Shown here: positions 1 through 6,288 of the stretch, piece after piece
Position numbering within the stretch: the stretch's first letter is position 1
Layout of the letters: the number at the start of each line of letters is the position of its first letter
Notes under the pieces: generated by a model
Told to the model about the DNA's origin: nothing
Database searches by the model: none
What the model saw: the letters and a program-made list of their open reading frames with translations, nothing else
Source of the DNA: JBFISM01 sp041608535
Lineage (GTDB): Bacteria > Actinomycetota > Acidimicrobiia > Spongiisociales > UBA5794
Assembly (NCBI GenBank): GCA_041608535.1
Contig: JBFISM010000173.1
Span: 1 to 6,288 of the forward strand
Length of the DNA stretch: 6,288 nucleotides
Direction: 5' to 3'
Translations under genes and position numbers: made by a program

Positions 1-1021
1 CCCCGAAGGCCGGTTGTGCCGCCGGGTCGGCCCGGCCCCACAGCACTTGCATGCCCCGCCAGTGGGCGTCCTCGGCGATCTCCTCGAGAAGTCGTGTCTT
101 CCCCATTCCGGCTTCACCTTCGATGAGGACGAGACCACCGTCGCCGGCGATCGAGCGCTCCATCCTGGCGACCACCGCCCTCCGTTCGGACTCACGTCCA
201 ACGAGCGGGATCCGTCCTCTGGCCTCGAACAGCTGGACCGGCCGCTGGTCCGACGACGGGTGATGGGGGGTCGATTTCTGCGCCGCGATGTGCTCGTACA
301 GCGATCGGGTCTCGGCGTCCGGTGTCGTCCCGAGCTCGTCTCCGAGAATGGCGCGGCACCGCTCGAACTGCTGCAACGCCTCGTTGTTCCGGCCGAGCAG
401 GAAGCACAGTCGCATGACTTCGCGATGGGCCTCTTCCCGCAGCGGATCCTGGAGCGCCAAGCGGCGGGCGTACAGCAGACCGGCGGCAAAGTCTCCCCGG
501 CTCTTGTGCAAGCGCGTCAGATGACCGAGGGCATAGAAATACAGCTCGCGGAGCCGCTCCTGCTCGACAAGGATCCAGTCCTCGTAGAACCCGGCCAGAA
601 AATCACCCCGGTAGAGGTCCACCGCCGCTTCCAGGTTTCGTATCTCCTCGGCCGTCGCCCCGGAATCGACCTTGATGGCGCCGACTACGGCATCGAAGAC
701 ATCGACGTCGAGCCACAAATCAGCGGCGGAATCGAAACGAACCGCATCGAGGCTGGTGACGAGAAAGGGCCGCTGATGGTCCCGGTCGCCGAGAACACTC
801 TGGATCTGCCACAACGCCTGACTCAGGCGGCGGCGCGCCTGCGATTCCGCCAGATCGGGCCAGAAGCGTCCTGCCAGCAGGTCGCGGGTGGGGGCGGTGG
901 TCCGATGCATGACGAGGTAAGCGAAGAGCGAGCGTCCGATCCGCGACGGAATGGGCGGCAGGTGGCGACCGCCGCGCTCGATCAACAGCCCACCAAACAT
1001 CGATACCCGCAGTCCACCCAT
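1..1021 (-). CDS. AfsR/SARP-like transcriptional regulator with BTAD and AAA ATPase domains (5' part; C-terminus beyond window)
   Basis: The first 340 residues of a large cytoplasmic regulator are visible, with no stop before the left edge. Residues 4-85 look like the SARP-type winged-helix DNA-binding domain, opening LRVSMFGGLLIERGGRHLP. Residues about 100-246 match the BTAD helical-repeat domain, with YRGDFLAGFYEDW (137-149), the pattern LQDPLREEAHREVMRL (190-205) and ILGDELGTTPDAET (225-238). After a short linker, PLVGRESE (272-279) starts an AAA/NB-ARC-like ATPase with Walker A GEAGMGKT (302-309; Lys308). In this family the ATPase is usually followed by a long C-terminal sensor or TPR region, so perhaps a third of the protein is shown. 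The ATG at 1021 was chosen because it sits just before the conserved LRVSMFGG block. No Shine-Dalgarno precedes it, and a -10-like box lies 6 nt upstream. Target genes are unknown; the divergent DUF427 gene is one candidate. Family assignment is firm, function is inferred. Confidence 0.9.
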   Translation of the reverse strand, partial: MGGLRVSMFGGLLIERGGRHLPPIPSRIGRSLFAYLVMHRTTAPTRDLLAGRFWPDLAESQARRRLSQALWQIQSVLGDRDHQRPFLVTSLDAVRFDSAADLWLDVDVFDAVVGAIKVDSGATAEEIRNLEAAVDLYRGDFLAGFYEDWILVEQERLRELYFYALGHLTRLHKSRGDFAAGLLYARRLALQDPLREEAHREVMRLCFLLGRNNEALQQFERCRAILGDELGTTPDAETRSLYEHIAAQKSTPHHPSSDQRPVQLFEARGRIPLVGRESERRAVVARMERSIAGDGGLVLIEGEAGMGKTRLLEEIAEDAHWRGMQVLWGRADPAAQPAFG

Positions 1022-1057
1022 TGGGCCAAGGTAGCCCGCATACCGTGCACCCGACAA
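1022..1057 (-). promoter_or_regulatory. Candidate leaderless promoter of the SARP-like regulator
   Basis: On the minus strand, TTGTCG (1057-1052) and TACCTT (1033-1028) are separated by 18 nt. TACCTT fits the actinobacterial TANNNT -10 pattern. Six bases separate it from the regulator's ATG, so the expected transcription start is the A of that codon. No AGGAGG-like sequence precedes the ATG. The odd-centred palindrome TTGGGCCAA (1021-1029) overlaps the start codon and the downstream end of the -10 box, and could be an operator. The -35 match is only moderate, so this is a pattern-based prediction. Confidence 0.4.
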
Positions 1058-1087
1058 CGGGGAATGCGCGCCGGCAGATCACCGTTG
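1055..1087. repeat. Short inverted repeat in the divergent intergenic region
   Basis: CAACGG (1055-1060) and its reverse complement CCGTTG (1082-1087) are 21 nt apart, between the regulator and the DUF427 gene. The first arm overlaps the candidate -35 box of the regulator, and both arms lie upstream of the DUF427 ribosome-binding site. This could be a regulator-binding site, but a 6-bp repeat over this distance in GC-rich DNA may be chance. Confidence 0.2.
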
Positions 1088-1103
1088 CTCAGAAGGCAGC
1101 CAC

Positions 1104-1110
1104 AAGGAGA
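1104..1110 (+). promoter_or_regulatory. Ribosome-binding site of the DUF427 gene
   Basis: AAGGAGA lies 5 nt before the ATG at 1116 and is the clearest Shine-Dalgarno sequence in the window. It fixes the start of the DUF427 gene and contrasts with the divergent regulator, which has none. Confidence 0.8.
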
Positions 1111-1115
1111 CCTTC

Positions 1116-1871
1116 ATGACGACCGCAACCAGGGGCCGTATTCGCGTTGAGCCCGGCGCCAAGCGGGTCCGGACCTATCTCGACGGTGAGTTGGTCGCCG
1201 ACACCGCCCGCCCGCTGCTCGTGTGGGAGAAGCCCTACTACCCGGTCTACTACTTCCCAATCACCGACGTCCGCACCGACCTCCTCCGCACCACGAATGA
1301 GACCCGGCGGTCACCGAGCCGGGGCGATGCCACGCTCTACGACGTCGCGGCCGGATCGAAGACGGCGGAGCGAGCCGCCTACCGGCACGTCGAGTCGCCC
1401 ATCGAAGACCTGCGGGATCACATCGCGTTTTCCTGGGACGCCATGGACCACTGGTTCGAGGAGGACGAGGAGGTCTACGTGCACGCTCGCGACCCGTACA
1501 CCCGGATCGACATCCTGCCGAGCTCACGTCATATCCGGGTCGTCATCGACGGCGTCACGGTGGCCGATTCCCGCCATTCCCGTCTGCTCTTCGAGACCGG
1601 ACTCCCCACCCGGTACTACCTGCCGAAGACCGACGTCCGTCTCGATTTGCTCACGCCCACCGACCGGGAAACCCACTGCCCGTACAAGGGAACAGCCTCC
1701 TACTGGAGTGTCTCGGTAGGTGACACGGTTCACGAGAACGTCGTGTGGGGCTACCAGCATCCGGTGCGAGAGAGCGCACCCGTTGCCGGCCTCGTGAGCT
1801 TCTACAACGAGAACGTGGACATCTACGTCGACGGCGAGCTCCAGGACCGCCCGAGAACGGCGTTCAGCTGA
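1116..1871 (+). CDS. Tandem DUF427 (NTP_transf_9-type) domain protein
   Basis: This is a complete 251-residue soluble protein with two copies of the DUF427 fold and no signal peptide or membrane segment. Copy 1 spans about residues 8-128 and copy 2 about 131-245. Shared landmarks are YLDGELVADT (21-30) and VVIDGVTVADS (142-152), then YYFPITDVRTDLL (45-57) and YYLPKTDVRLDLL (167-179). Copy 2 keeps the family hallmark CPYKGTASYWSV (188-199). At the matching place copy 1 reads SPSRGDATLYDV (66-77), losing the Cys and replacing Lys with Arg. The linker has the acidic stretch WFEEDEEVYVHARDP (113-127), which I recall as usual in two-domain members. The length of about 250 residues fits that subgroup. 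The biochemical role of DUF427 proteins is not established, so none is assigned. A strong ribosome-binding site supports the start. The gene is divergent from the SARP-like regulator and convergent with msrA. Confidence 0.9.
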   Translation: MTTATRGRIRVEPGAKRVRTYLDGELVADTARPLLVWEKPYYPVYYFPITDVRTDLLRTTNETRRSPSRGDATLYDVAAGSKTAERAAYRHVESPIEDLRDHIAFSWDAMDHWFEEDEEVYVHARDPYTRIDILPSSRHIRVVIDGVTVADSRHSRLLFETGLPTRYYLPKTDVRLDLLTPTDRETHCPYKGTASYWSVSVGDTVHENVVWGYQHPVRESAPVAGLVSFYNENVDIYVDGELQDRPRTAFS

Positions 1872-1881
1872 GAGCTTCCAC

Positions 1882-1888
<7 letters not shown>
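1872..1888. terminator. Weak hairpin at the convergent 3' ends of the DUF427 gene and msrA
   Basis: GAGCT (1872-1876) can pair with AGCTC (1884-1888) around a 7-nt loop. The hairpin sits directly after the DUF427 stop codon and includes the msrA stop. With 5 bp and no T-run on either strand it is at best a weak bidirectional terminator. It is listed because the 10-bp gap holds nothing else that could end either transcript. Confidence 0.2.
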
Positions 1889-2520
<632 letters not shown>

Positions 2521-2578
2521 GGCTTGACTCCTCGCTCGTTCACCGTCGTCAACGGATCGGTGGCCCGGTTCGTTCCCG

Positions 2579-3145
2579 TCAGGACCCGCCGACCCAGGCA
2601 TCGAGGCGATCGAGCAGATATGCGCTGACATCGCGGCCGCGGTCGAGCACCTCACACAGCTGTTGACGCCCCATGAACACATCGGCCAGCGACACCTCGA
2701 CCTTCCCGATCACGCGCAACCGGCGGTCGGCCGCCTCTGCAACCGCAGCGTATGCATCGGTGGACGAGACCTCGAGCGGGAGGTCCGTTCCACCGACGGC
2801 GGCGATCTCGGTGGCCAGGATCAGGAGATCGGGAGGATGCGACAGGGGTGGCAGCCCCCAGTTGAAGAACAGCTTGAGCCGGAATTCGTCGTTGGGCTCG
2901 TCGAATTCGTCCTCCAGGGACAGCACATGGTCCTCGAACGAGAGCAAGATCCGCGGATCCACCTCGAGCGACAGGTGCAGGTCGAGGGGACCGCCGCACG
3001 CCTCCTCAGGGTGAAGATCAACCTCCCACGACTGACGGAGCGAGTACGTCTCGACGAAATGGCGCTCGTCGTGGACGTGAAAGCCGTGCTCGATCGCGTG
3101 GTCTTTGAGGTCCGTGACGAACCCCGCAATGTCGATTGTTGCCAT
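2579..3145 (-). CDS. Acidic hypothetical protein, family not recognised
   Basis: This 188-residue protein is not one I recognise. It has no signal peptide and no convincing membrane helix, and should be a soluble cytoplasmic protein. It is strongly acidic: roughly 37 Asp/Glu against 14 Lys/Arg, with the stretch SLEDEFDEPNDEF at 76-88. Histidines cluster in the N-terminal third (16, 20, 23, 25, 29, 45, 57), which could bind metal but forms no known motif. Alternating hydrophobic stretches such as LDLHLSLEV (54-62) and RLKLFFNW (89-96) suggest beta-strands; residues 128-182 look helical. The ATG at 3145 has AAGG (3157-3154) 8 nt upstream; a GTG one codon earlier (3148) is nearly as good. It begins 43 nt after the permease stop and ends 58 nt before msrA, all on the same strand. 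Its codon bias matches its neighbours, and its antisense frames resemble no known protein, which supports real coding. Confidence 0.75.
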   Translation of the reverse strand: MATIDIAGFVTDLKDHAIEHGFHVHDERHFVETYSLRQSWEVDLHPEEACGGPLDLHLSLEVDPRILLSFEDHVLSLEDEFDEPNDEFRLKLFFNWGLPPLSHPPDLLILATEIAAVGGTDLPLEVSSTDAYAAVAEAADRRLRVIGKVEVSLADVFMGRQQLCEVLDRGRDVSAYLLDRLDAWVGGS

Positions 3146-3173
3146 CACGGAAGCCTTACACAGATCACGGCCT

Positions 3174-3187
3174 ACAGCAACGGCTGT
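3174..3187 (-). other. Small hairpin just after the second permease gene
   Basis: ACAGC and GCTGT form a 5-bp stem with a 4-nt loop, starting immediately after the permease stop codon in the direction of transcription. No T-run follows, so it is unlikely to be an efficient terminator. It might slow or protect the 3' end of the transporter mRNA, separating its level from that of the downstream acidic gene and msrA. It could also be chance. Confidence 0.2.
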
Positions 3188-3188
3188 C

Positions 3189-4130
3189 TCACTCCTGCTG
3201 GAAGGTCGTCCCGATGGCCGCCGGCGGCTCGTTGCCGAGGACGGGTCGTAAGGCGGGGAACCGGTCCGTGAGTCGTTGCAGCCAATCGCGATACACCAGG
3301 ACGAGGGTGAGGATCATCACCGGGAACGGCATGATCCCGAGGACCTGCGTCAGATTGGGGAACGTGTCCTGCAACTGGATGGCCCAGTTCTGCAGACCGG
3401 CGAACAGATACGCGCCGAAAGCGGCCCGGATCGGATGCCAGCCGCCGAAGATGACGATGGCGAGCGCAATCCAGCCGAACCGACCGGTGCGGTTGTCCGA
3501 CCAACCCAGCTTGACGTCGAGCGACCAGGCGGCCCCGGCAATGCCGACAAAGGCCCCGCCGACCGCGGTATAGAGGTAGCGGAGCCGGTTCACCGGGATA
3601 CCACGGGCGTGGGCCGCTTCCGGCCGCTCCCCCACCCCCTGCAGGGCCAGCCCATGGCGGCTGCGGAACATGAAGCGGTAGGTGACGAAGATGAAGATGA
3701 TGCTGGCGTACACCATGAGGTCTTGATCGAACAAGATCCGGCCGATGAACGGGATGTCGGCCAGTCCCGGGATCTCCTGGGCCGGTACGCCCTTGACCCG
3801 CTCGCCGACGTAACTGTTGCCGAACGCGTTGGCCATCGAGGTGCACAGCTGGAACAGCACGAAGCCCACCGCGATCTGATTGAGGCGCAGCTGGATGCTG
3901 GCGTAGGCGATCAGCAGGGCTACCGCCATCCCGACCGCAGCGGCCGCGCCGAAGCCGAGCAGCAGGCTGCCCGTTTCGAACGCAACCGCGAACCCGGCCA
4001 GCGCCGACAGCAAGATGGAGCCGTCGAGCGACAGGTTGACCACACCGGCCCTTTCGGTGAGGGTTTCCCCGACGACCGCAAATACCAGCGGTGATGCGTC
4101 GCGAACGATGGCGTGGAGCGTCTCTTCCAT
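3189..4130 (-). CDS. ABC transporter permease, BPD_transp_2 family (NupQ/YufQ-like, second subunit)
   Basis: This 313-residue inner-membrane protein is one of two channel subunits of a sugar/nucleoside-type importer. Hydrophobic segments lie at about 38-52, 56-78, 82-103, 138-155, 183-203, 219-232, 235-250 and 264-281. The family signature ERAGVVNLSLDGSILL (26-41) is followed by the cytoplasmic ATPase-contact loop LALQGVGERPEAAHARGI (161-178). The typical late motif GRFGWIALAIVIFGGWHP (216-233) is also present. The length matches the smaller permease of NupOPQ/YufOPQ systems. The ATG at 4130 was chosen because it lies 1 nt after the stop of the first permease and just before the conserved N-terminus. 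Frame upstream of it is Cys/Arg-rich and non-homologous. No clear Shine-Dalgarno precedes it, so translation probably restarts from the gene before. The substrate cannot be read from sequence; nucleosides are the leading guess. Confidence 0.92.
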   Translation of the reverse strand: MEETLHAIVRDASPLVFAVVGETLTERAGVVNLSLDGSILLSALAGFAVAFETGSLLLGFGAAAAVGMAVALLIAYASIQLRLNQIAVGFVLFQLCTSMANAFGNSYVGERVKGVPAQEIPGLADIPFIGRILFDQDLMVYASIIFIFVTYRFMFRSRHGLALQGVGERPEAAHARGIPVNRLRYLYTAVGGAFVGIAGAAWSLDVKLGWSDNRTGRFGWIALAIVIFGGWHPIRAAFGAYLFAGLQNWAIQLQDTFPNLTQVLGIMPFPVMILTLVLVYRDWLQRLTDRFPALRPVLGNEPPAAIGTTFQQE

Positions 4131-4131
4131 G

Positions 4132-5226
4132 TCAGATCTCGGGCTCGACGTGGAACTCGGGCGCCGATGGCGGCTGGACGCCGGCGCGACGGCTGCGCCG
4201 GGCTTGCCACCCTTGCACGAACAGCACGGACAGCACGAGCACTCCCTGAACGACACCGGCGAACGCTGAGTCGAGACCGAGGCGCAACTGCAGCTGGGAA
4301 CTCCCCACGGTCACGGCGGCGAAGAACAGTGCGATCGGCGCCACCCATTTGGCCTTGAAGCCGGCCAGGAGCGCGATCAGGATCGCCAGGTACCCGAAGC
4401 CGCCGGATACGGCAGGCACGAAGCGACCGTGAAACCCTGTGGTGCGGACCCCACCCGCGATCCCGGCCATGAGCCCGCCGATCACGAACGCCGCCAGCAG
4501 GTAGCGCACCGTGGGGATGCCCAGCAAATGTGAGCTCTTCATGCTTTGACCCACTGCCCGCAGCCGCAATCCGAAGCTCGTTCCACGCAGGAGGTAGTAG
4601 ACGGCCACGACGGCAGCCACCGTTACGACGAGGGCCACCGGCGATACCCGCAGATCGCCGAGCGTAGGTAACAGTGCGCCCTCCGGGTAGGGATCGGTAC
4701 CCGACGTCGACGCCACTCCGGTACGGGACCACGGTCCGATGACGAGATAGATGGCGATGCCTTCGGCCACGAACGTCAGGCCGAGACCGCCGAAGATCTC
4801 GTTGACCCTGCCGTAGACCCGGAGCAGCCCGGCCAGCAACGCCCACAACCCACCCGCCACCGCAGCGGCAACGATGGTGAGGGCGACGACCATCCATGAT
4901 GGACCCGAGACTTCGCGAGCCACGAAGGCGGCGCCGATGGCGCCGGCGATCACCTGACCCTCGACACCGATGTTCCACATTCCGGCGGTGAAGGTGACCA
5001 CCAGCCCGATCGCGGCCAGCGTCAGCGGCACCCACGCCACCAGGGTGTCGGCGATCTTCTCCGTCGAGCCGAACGAGCCGTCGTAGAGCGCGTCGGCCGC
5101 CTCGAGCGGGTTCTCGCCGAGTATCAGCAGCAGGACGCCGGTGAACCCGAGTGCGACACCGACCGAGATGAGTCCGACCCGGTTCTTGGCCAGGCCCGAA
5201 GCGGCTTTACGGGCGACCACCGTCAT
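4132..5226 (-). CDS. ABC transporter permease, BPD_transp_2 family (NupP/YufP-like, first subunit)
   Basis: This 364-residue inner-membrane subunit forms the translocation channel with the smaller permease. About ten hydrophobic segments are visible, near residues 18-37, 63-80, 88-103, 111-134, 143-164, 196-213, 242-260, 276-290, 295-309 and 322-338. The conserved FTAGMWNIGVEGQ (79-91) is the hallmark of this permease type. LRLRAVGQSMKSSHLLGI (220-237) is the cytoplasmic loop that docks on the ATPase. The tail after residue 340 is basic and then Pro/Glu-rich (QARRSRRAG then PEFHVEPEI), and should be cytoplasmic. The ATG at 5226 overlaps the ATPase stop as ATGA, with GGGGGA 8 nt upstream; the in-frame extension beyond it lies inside the ATPase gene and has no homology. 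The overlap implies coupled translation and balanced subunit amounts. Family assignment is firm, substrate inferred. Confidence 0.93.
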   Translation of the reverse strand: MTVVARKAASGLAKNRVGLISVGVALGFTGVLLLILGENPLEAADALYDGSFGSTEKIADTLVAWVPLTLAAIGLVVTFTAGMWNIGVEGQVIAGAIGAAFVAREVSGPSWMVVALTIVAAAVAGGLWALLAGLLRVYGRVNEIFGGLGLTFVAEGIAIYLVIGPWSRTGVASTSGTDPYPEGALLPTLGDLRVSPVALVVTVAAVVAVYYLLRGTSFGLRLRAVGQSMKSSHLLGIPTVRYLLAAFVIGGLMAGIAGGVRTTGFHGRFVPAVSGGFGYLAILIALLAGFKAKWVAPIALFFAAVTVGSSQLQLRLGLDSAFAGVVQGVLVLSVLFVQGWQARRSRRAGVQPPSAPEFHVEPEI

Positions 5227-6288
5227 CTCCGCCGTCCCCCGATGAGAAGGCCGAGGTCGTCGACGGTGGCCGTGGACCTGTCGATGATCTCGAGGATCTG
5301 CCCGGAGAAGAACACGGCGATCCGATCCGAGTACTGCAGCAACTCGTCGAGATCGGCCGACGCGAACGCAATAGCGGTGCCGTCGTCGCGGCGCGCCAGC
5401 AGCTGTTCCCACACCCAGTTGGCCGAGGCGATGTCGAGCCCCCGGGTCGGGTGCTCCATCAGCAGGAGCTCGAGTTGCGGTCGCAACATGGCGAGCAGCA
5501 GACGCTGCTGGTTGCCGCCGGAGAGCGCTTCGGCCATCGAGCCCGGCGCTCCCTTGATCGAGTAGTGCTCGATGCTCGATGCCGCCTGCGACTCGGCCTC
5601 GTCCCAATCGACGAAGAACGGCTGATCGTCACCGGCGAGGAAGAAGTGCTCGGTGATGGTCAGTCCCCGGACCAAACCCTCCTCGAGGCGACCGGCCGGG
5701 AGATACCGCACTCCGGCGTCGAGGAAGTGCCGGTAGCTCTTGCCTCCCAGCGACCGGCCCCCGATCCGCAGTACGCCCGACAGCGGCGCATCCAGCCCGG
5801 CGCAGGCTCGCAGCAGCACCTGCTGGCCGCTGCCTTCGAGGCCGGCCAGTCCCAACACTTCCCCTGCGGCCACCTCGAGCGATATCCCGCTCATCTCCAG
5901 CAACCGGTCCCGGAGAGTGACGTCGACGCACTCGAGTGCGGGTTCACCCAGCGGAACGTCGCTCCTCGCTCCGATCTCGATCGGTTGCCCGAACATCAGG
6001 GTGACCAGTTCGGTCACGGGGCACGGCAGCTCCCGATCGCCGACGGTCTTGCCCGCACGCATCACGGTGACCCGCTCGCACAGCTCTTCGACCTCTTCCA
6101 GCTTGTGCGAGACGAACACCACACTCATGCCGTGCCCGGCCAGCTCACGCAATGTGGCGAACAGCTTCTCCCGCTGAGTCGCGGAGATCCCGGTGGTGGG
6201 CTCGTCCAGGATCAGCAGCTTGACGCCCAGCCACAGCAGACGCACGATCTCGAGCTGCTGCCGCTCTCCAACGGTGAGCGTTCGCACG
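5223..6288 (-). CDS. Sugar/nucleoside-type ABC transporter ATPase with two nucleotide-binding domains (3' part; N-terminus beyond window)
   Basis: About 355 C-terminal residues of an ATPase that is typically about 500 long (NupO/YufO, RbsA, MglA class). Counting from the GTG-encoded residue at 6287, the first domain is entered at its ABC signature LTVGERQQLEI (4-14). Walker B LLILDEP (24-30, catalytic Glu29) and the H-loop VSHKLEE (59-65) follow. The second domain has a non-canonical Walker A, GLEGSGQQ (149-156), with Gln in place of Lys and Ser/Thr. It also has LSGGNQQ (255-261), an altered Walker B LLLMEHPTRGLD (274-285), and ASADLDEL instead of the H-loop His (309-316). Such degeneracy is normal for the second domain of this family and is not damage. 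The first Walker A lies off the right edge. The apparent start at 6287 is an internal codon, not the true start. The stop overlaps the next permease start. Confidence 0.93.
   Translation of the reverse strand, partial: VRTLTVGERQQLEIVRLLWLGVKLLILDEPTTGISATQREKLFATLRELAGHGMSVVFVSHKLEEVEELCERVTVMRAGKTVGDRELPCPVTELVTLMFGQPIEIGARSDVPLGEPALECVDVTLRDRLLEMSGISLEVAAGEVLGLAGLEGSGQQVLLRACAGLDAPLSGVLRIGGRSLGGKSYRHFLDAGVRYLPAGRLEEGLVRGLTITEHFFLAGDDQPFFVDWDEAESQAASSIEHYSIKGAPGSMAEALSGGNQQRLLLAMLRPQLELLLMEHPTRGLDIASANWVWEQLLARRDDGTAIAFASADLDELLQYSDRIAVFFSGQILEIIDRSTATVDDLGLLIGGRRR

Noticed and set aside
1041..1046. TACCGT (plus strand) as a -10 box for the DUF427 gene
   Set aside because: It fits TANNNT but has no reasonable -35 at 16-18 nt upstream. 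Too weak to annotate as a promoter.
14..1150. Long plus-strand open frame (378 codons) over the left part
   Set aside because: It is antisense to the regulator, whose minus-strand translation shows clear winged-helix, BTAD and Walker A motifs. The plus translation has no recognisable domain. Long antisense frames are expected at this GC content.
2547..2552. TTGACG (minus strand) as a -35 box for a separate msrA promoter
   Set aside because: No TANNNT box lies 16-18 nt downstream, and the expected -10 position falls in the ribosome-binding region.
3276..4094. Plus-strand open frame antisense to the second permease
   Set aside because: It is a shadow of a conserved membrane protein, with a His/Glu/Arg-rich composition typical of reverse-read hydrophobic codons.
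4131..5035. Alternative minus-strand frames and N-terminal extensions around the permeases
   Set aside because: They are Arg/Gly/Cys-rich with no homology. The conserved permease N-termini begin at 5226 and 4130.

Overview
The window is very GC-rich and gene-dense. Most third codon positions are G or C, and long meaningless antisense reading frames run through every gene. An AfsR/SARP-type regulator, a two-domain DUF427 protein and a possible leaderless promoter together suggest a member of the Actinomycetota. An uncultured or marine acidimicrobial lineage is possible, but the sequence does not settle the taxonomy.

Layout from left to right. Positions 1-1021 (minus strand) hold the first 340 residues of a large transcriptional regulator: winged helix, then BTAD, then the start of an AAA-type ATPase domain. 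It runs off the left edge. A 94-bp divergent intergenic region (1022-1115) follows. Then comes a plus-strand gene for a tandem DUF427 protein (1116-1871). Ten bases later it meets the 3' end of a minus-strand methionine sulfoxide reductase A gene (1882-2520).

From the right edge down to 1882 all genes lie on the minus strand and are closely spaced. In transcription order they are: the 3' part of a sugar/nucleoside-type ABC ATPase with two nucleotide-binding domains (5223-6288), a large BPD_transp_2 permease (4132-5226), a second smaller permease (3189-4130), an acidic protein of unknown function (2579-3145), and msrA. The ATPase stop overlaps the first permease start by 4 nt (ATGA). The two permeases are separated by 1 nt. 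The next two gaps are 43 and 58 nt. This fits one operon, though only the ATPase-permease-permease block is firmly linked.

The transporter genes encode the cytoplasmic and membrane parts of an importer of the BMP-associated nucleoside/sugar class (the NupOPQ, YufOPQ, RnsBCD type). The cognate extracellular lipoprotein would be expected beyond the right edge and is not seen here. MsrA repairs oxidised methionine. The regulator and the DUF427 gene share a divergent control region and may be functionally paired.

No tRNA, rRNA, CRISPR array, insertion sequence or phage-like segment was found. I see no convincing new multi-gene system. The least explained items are the acidic orphan protein, the tandem DUF427 protein with one degenerate domain, and the possible leaderless control region.
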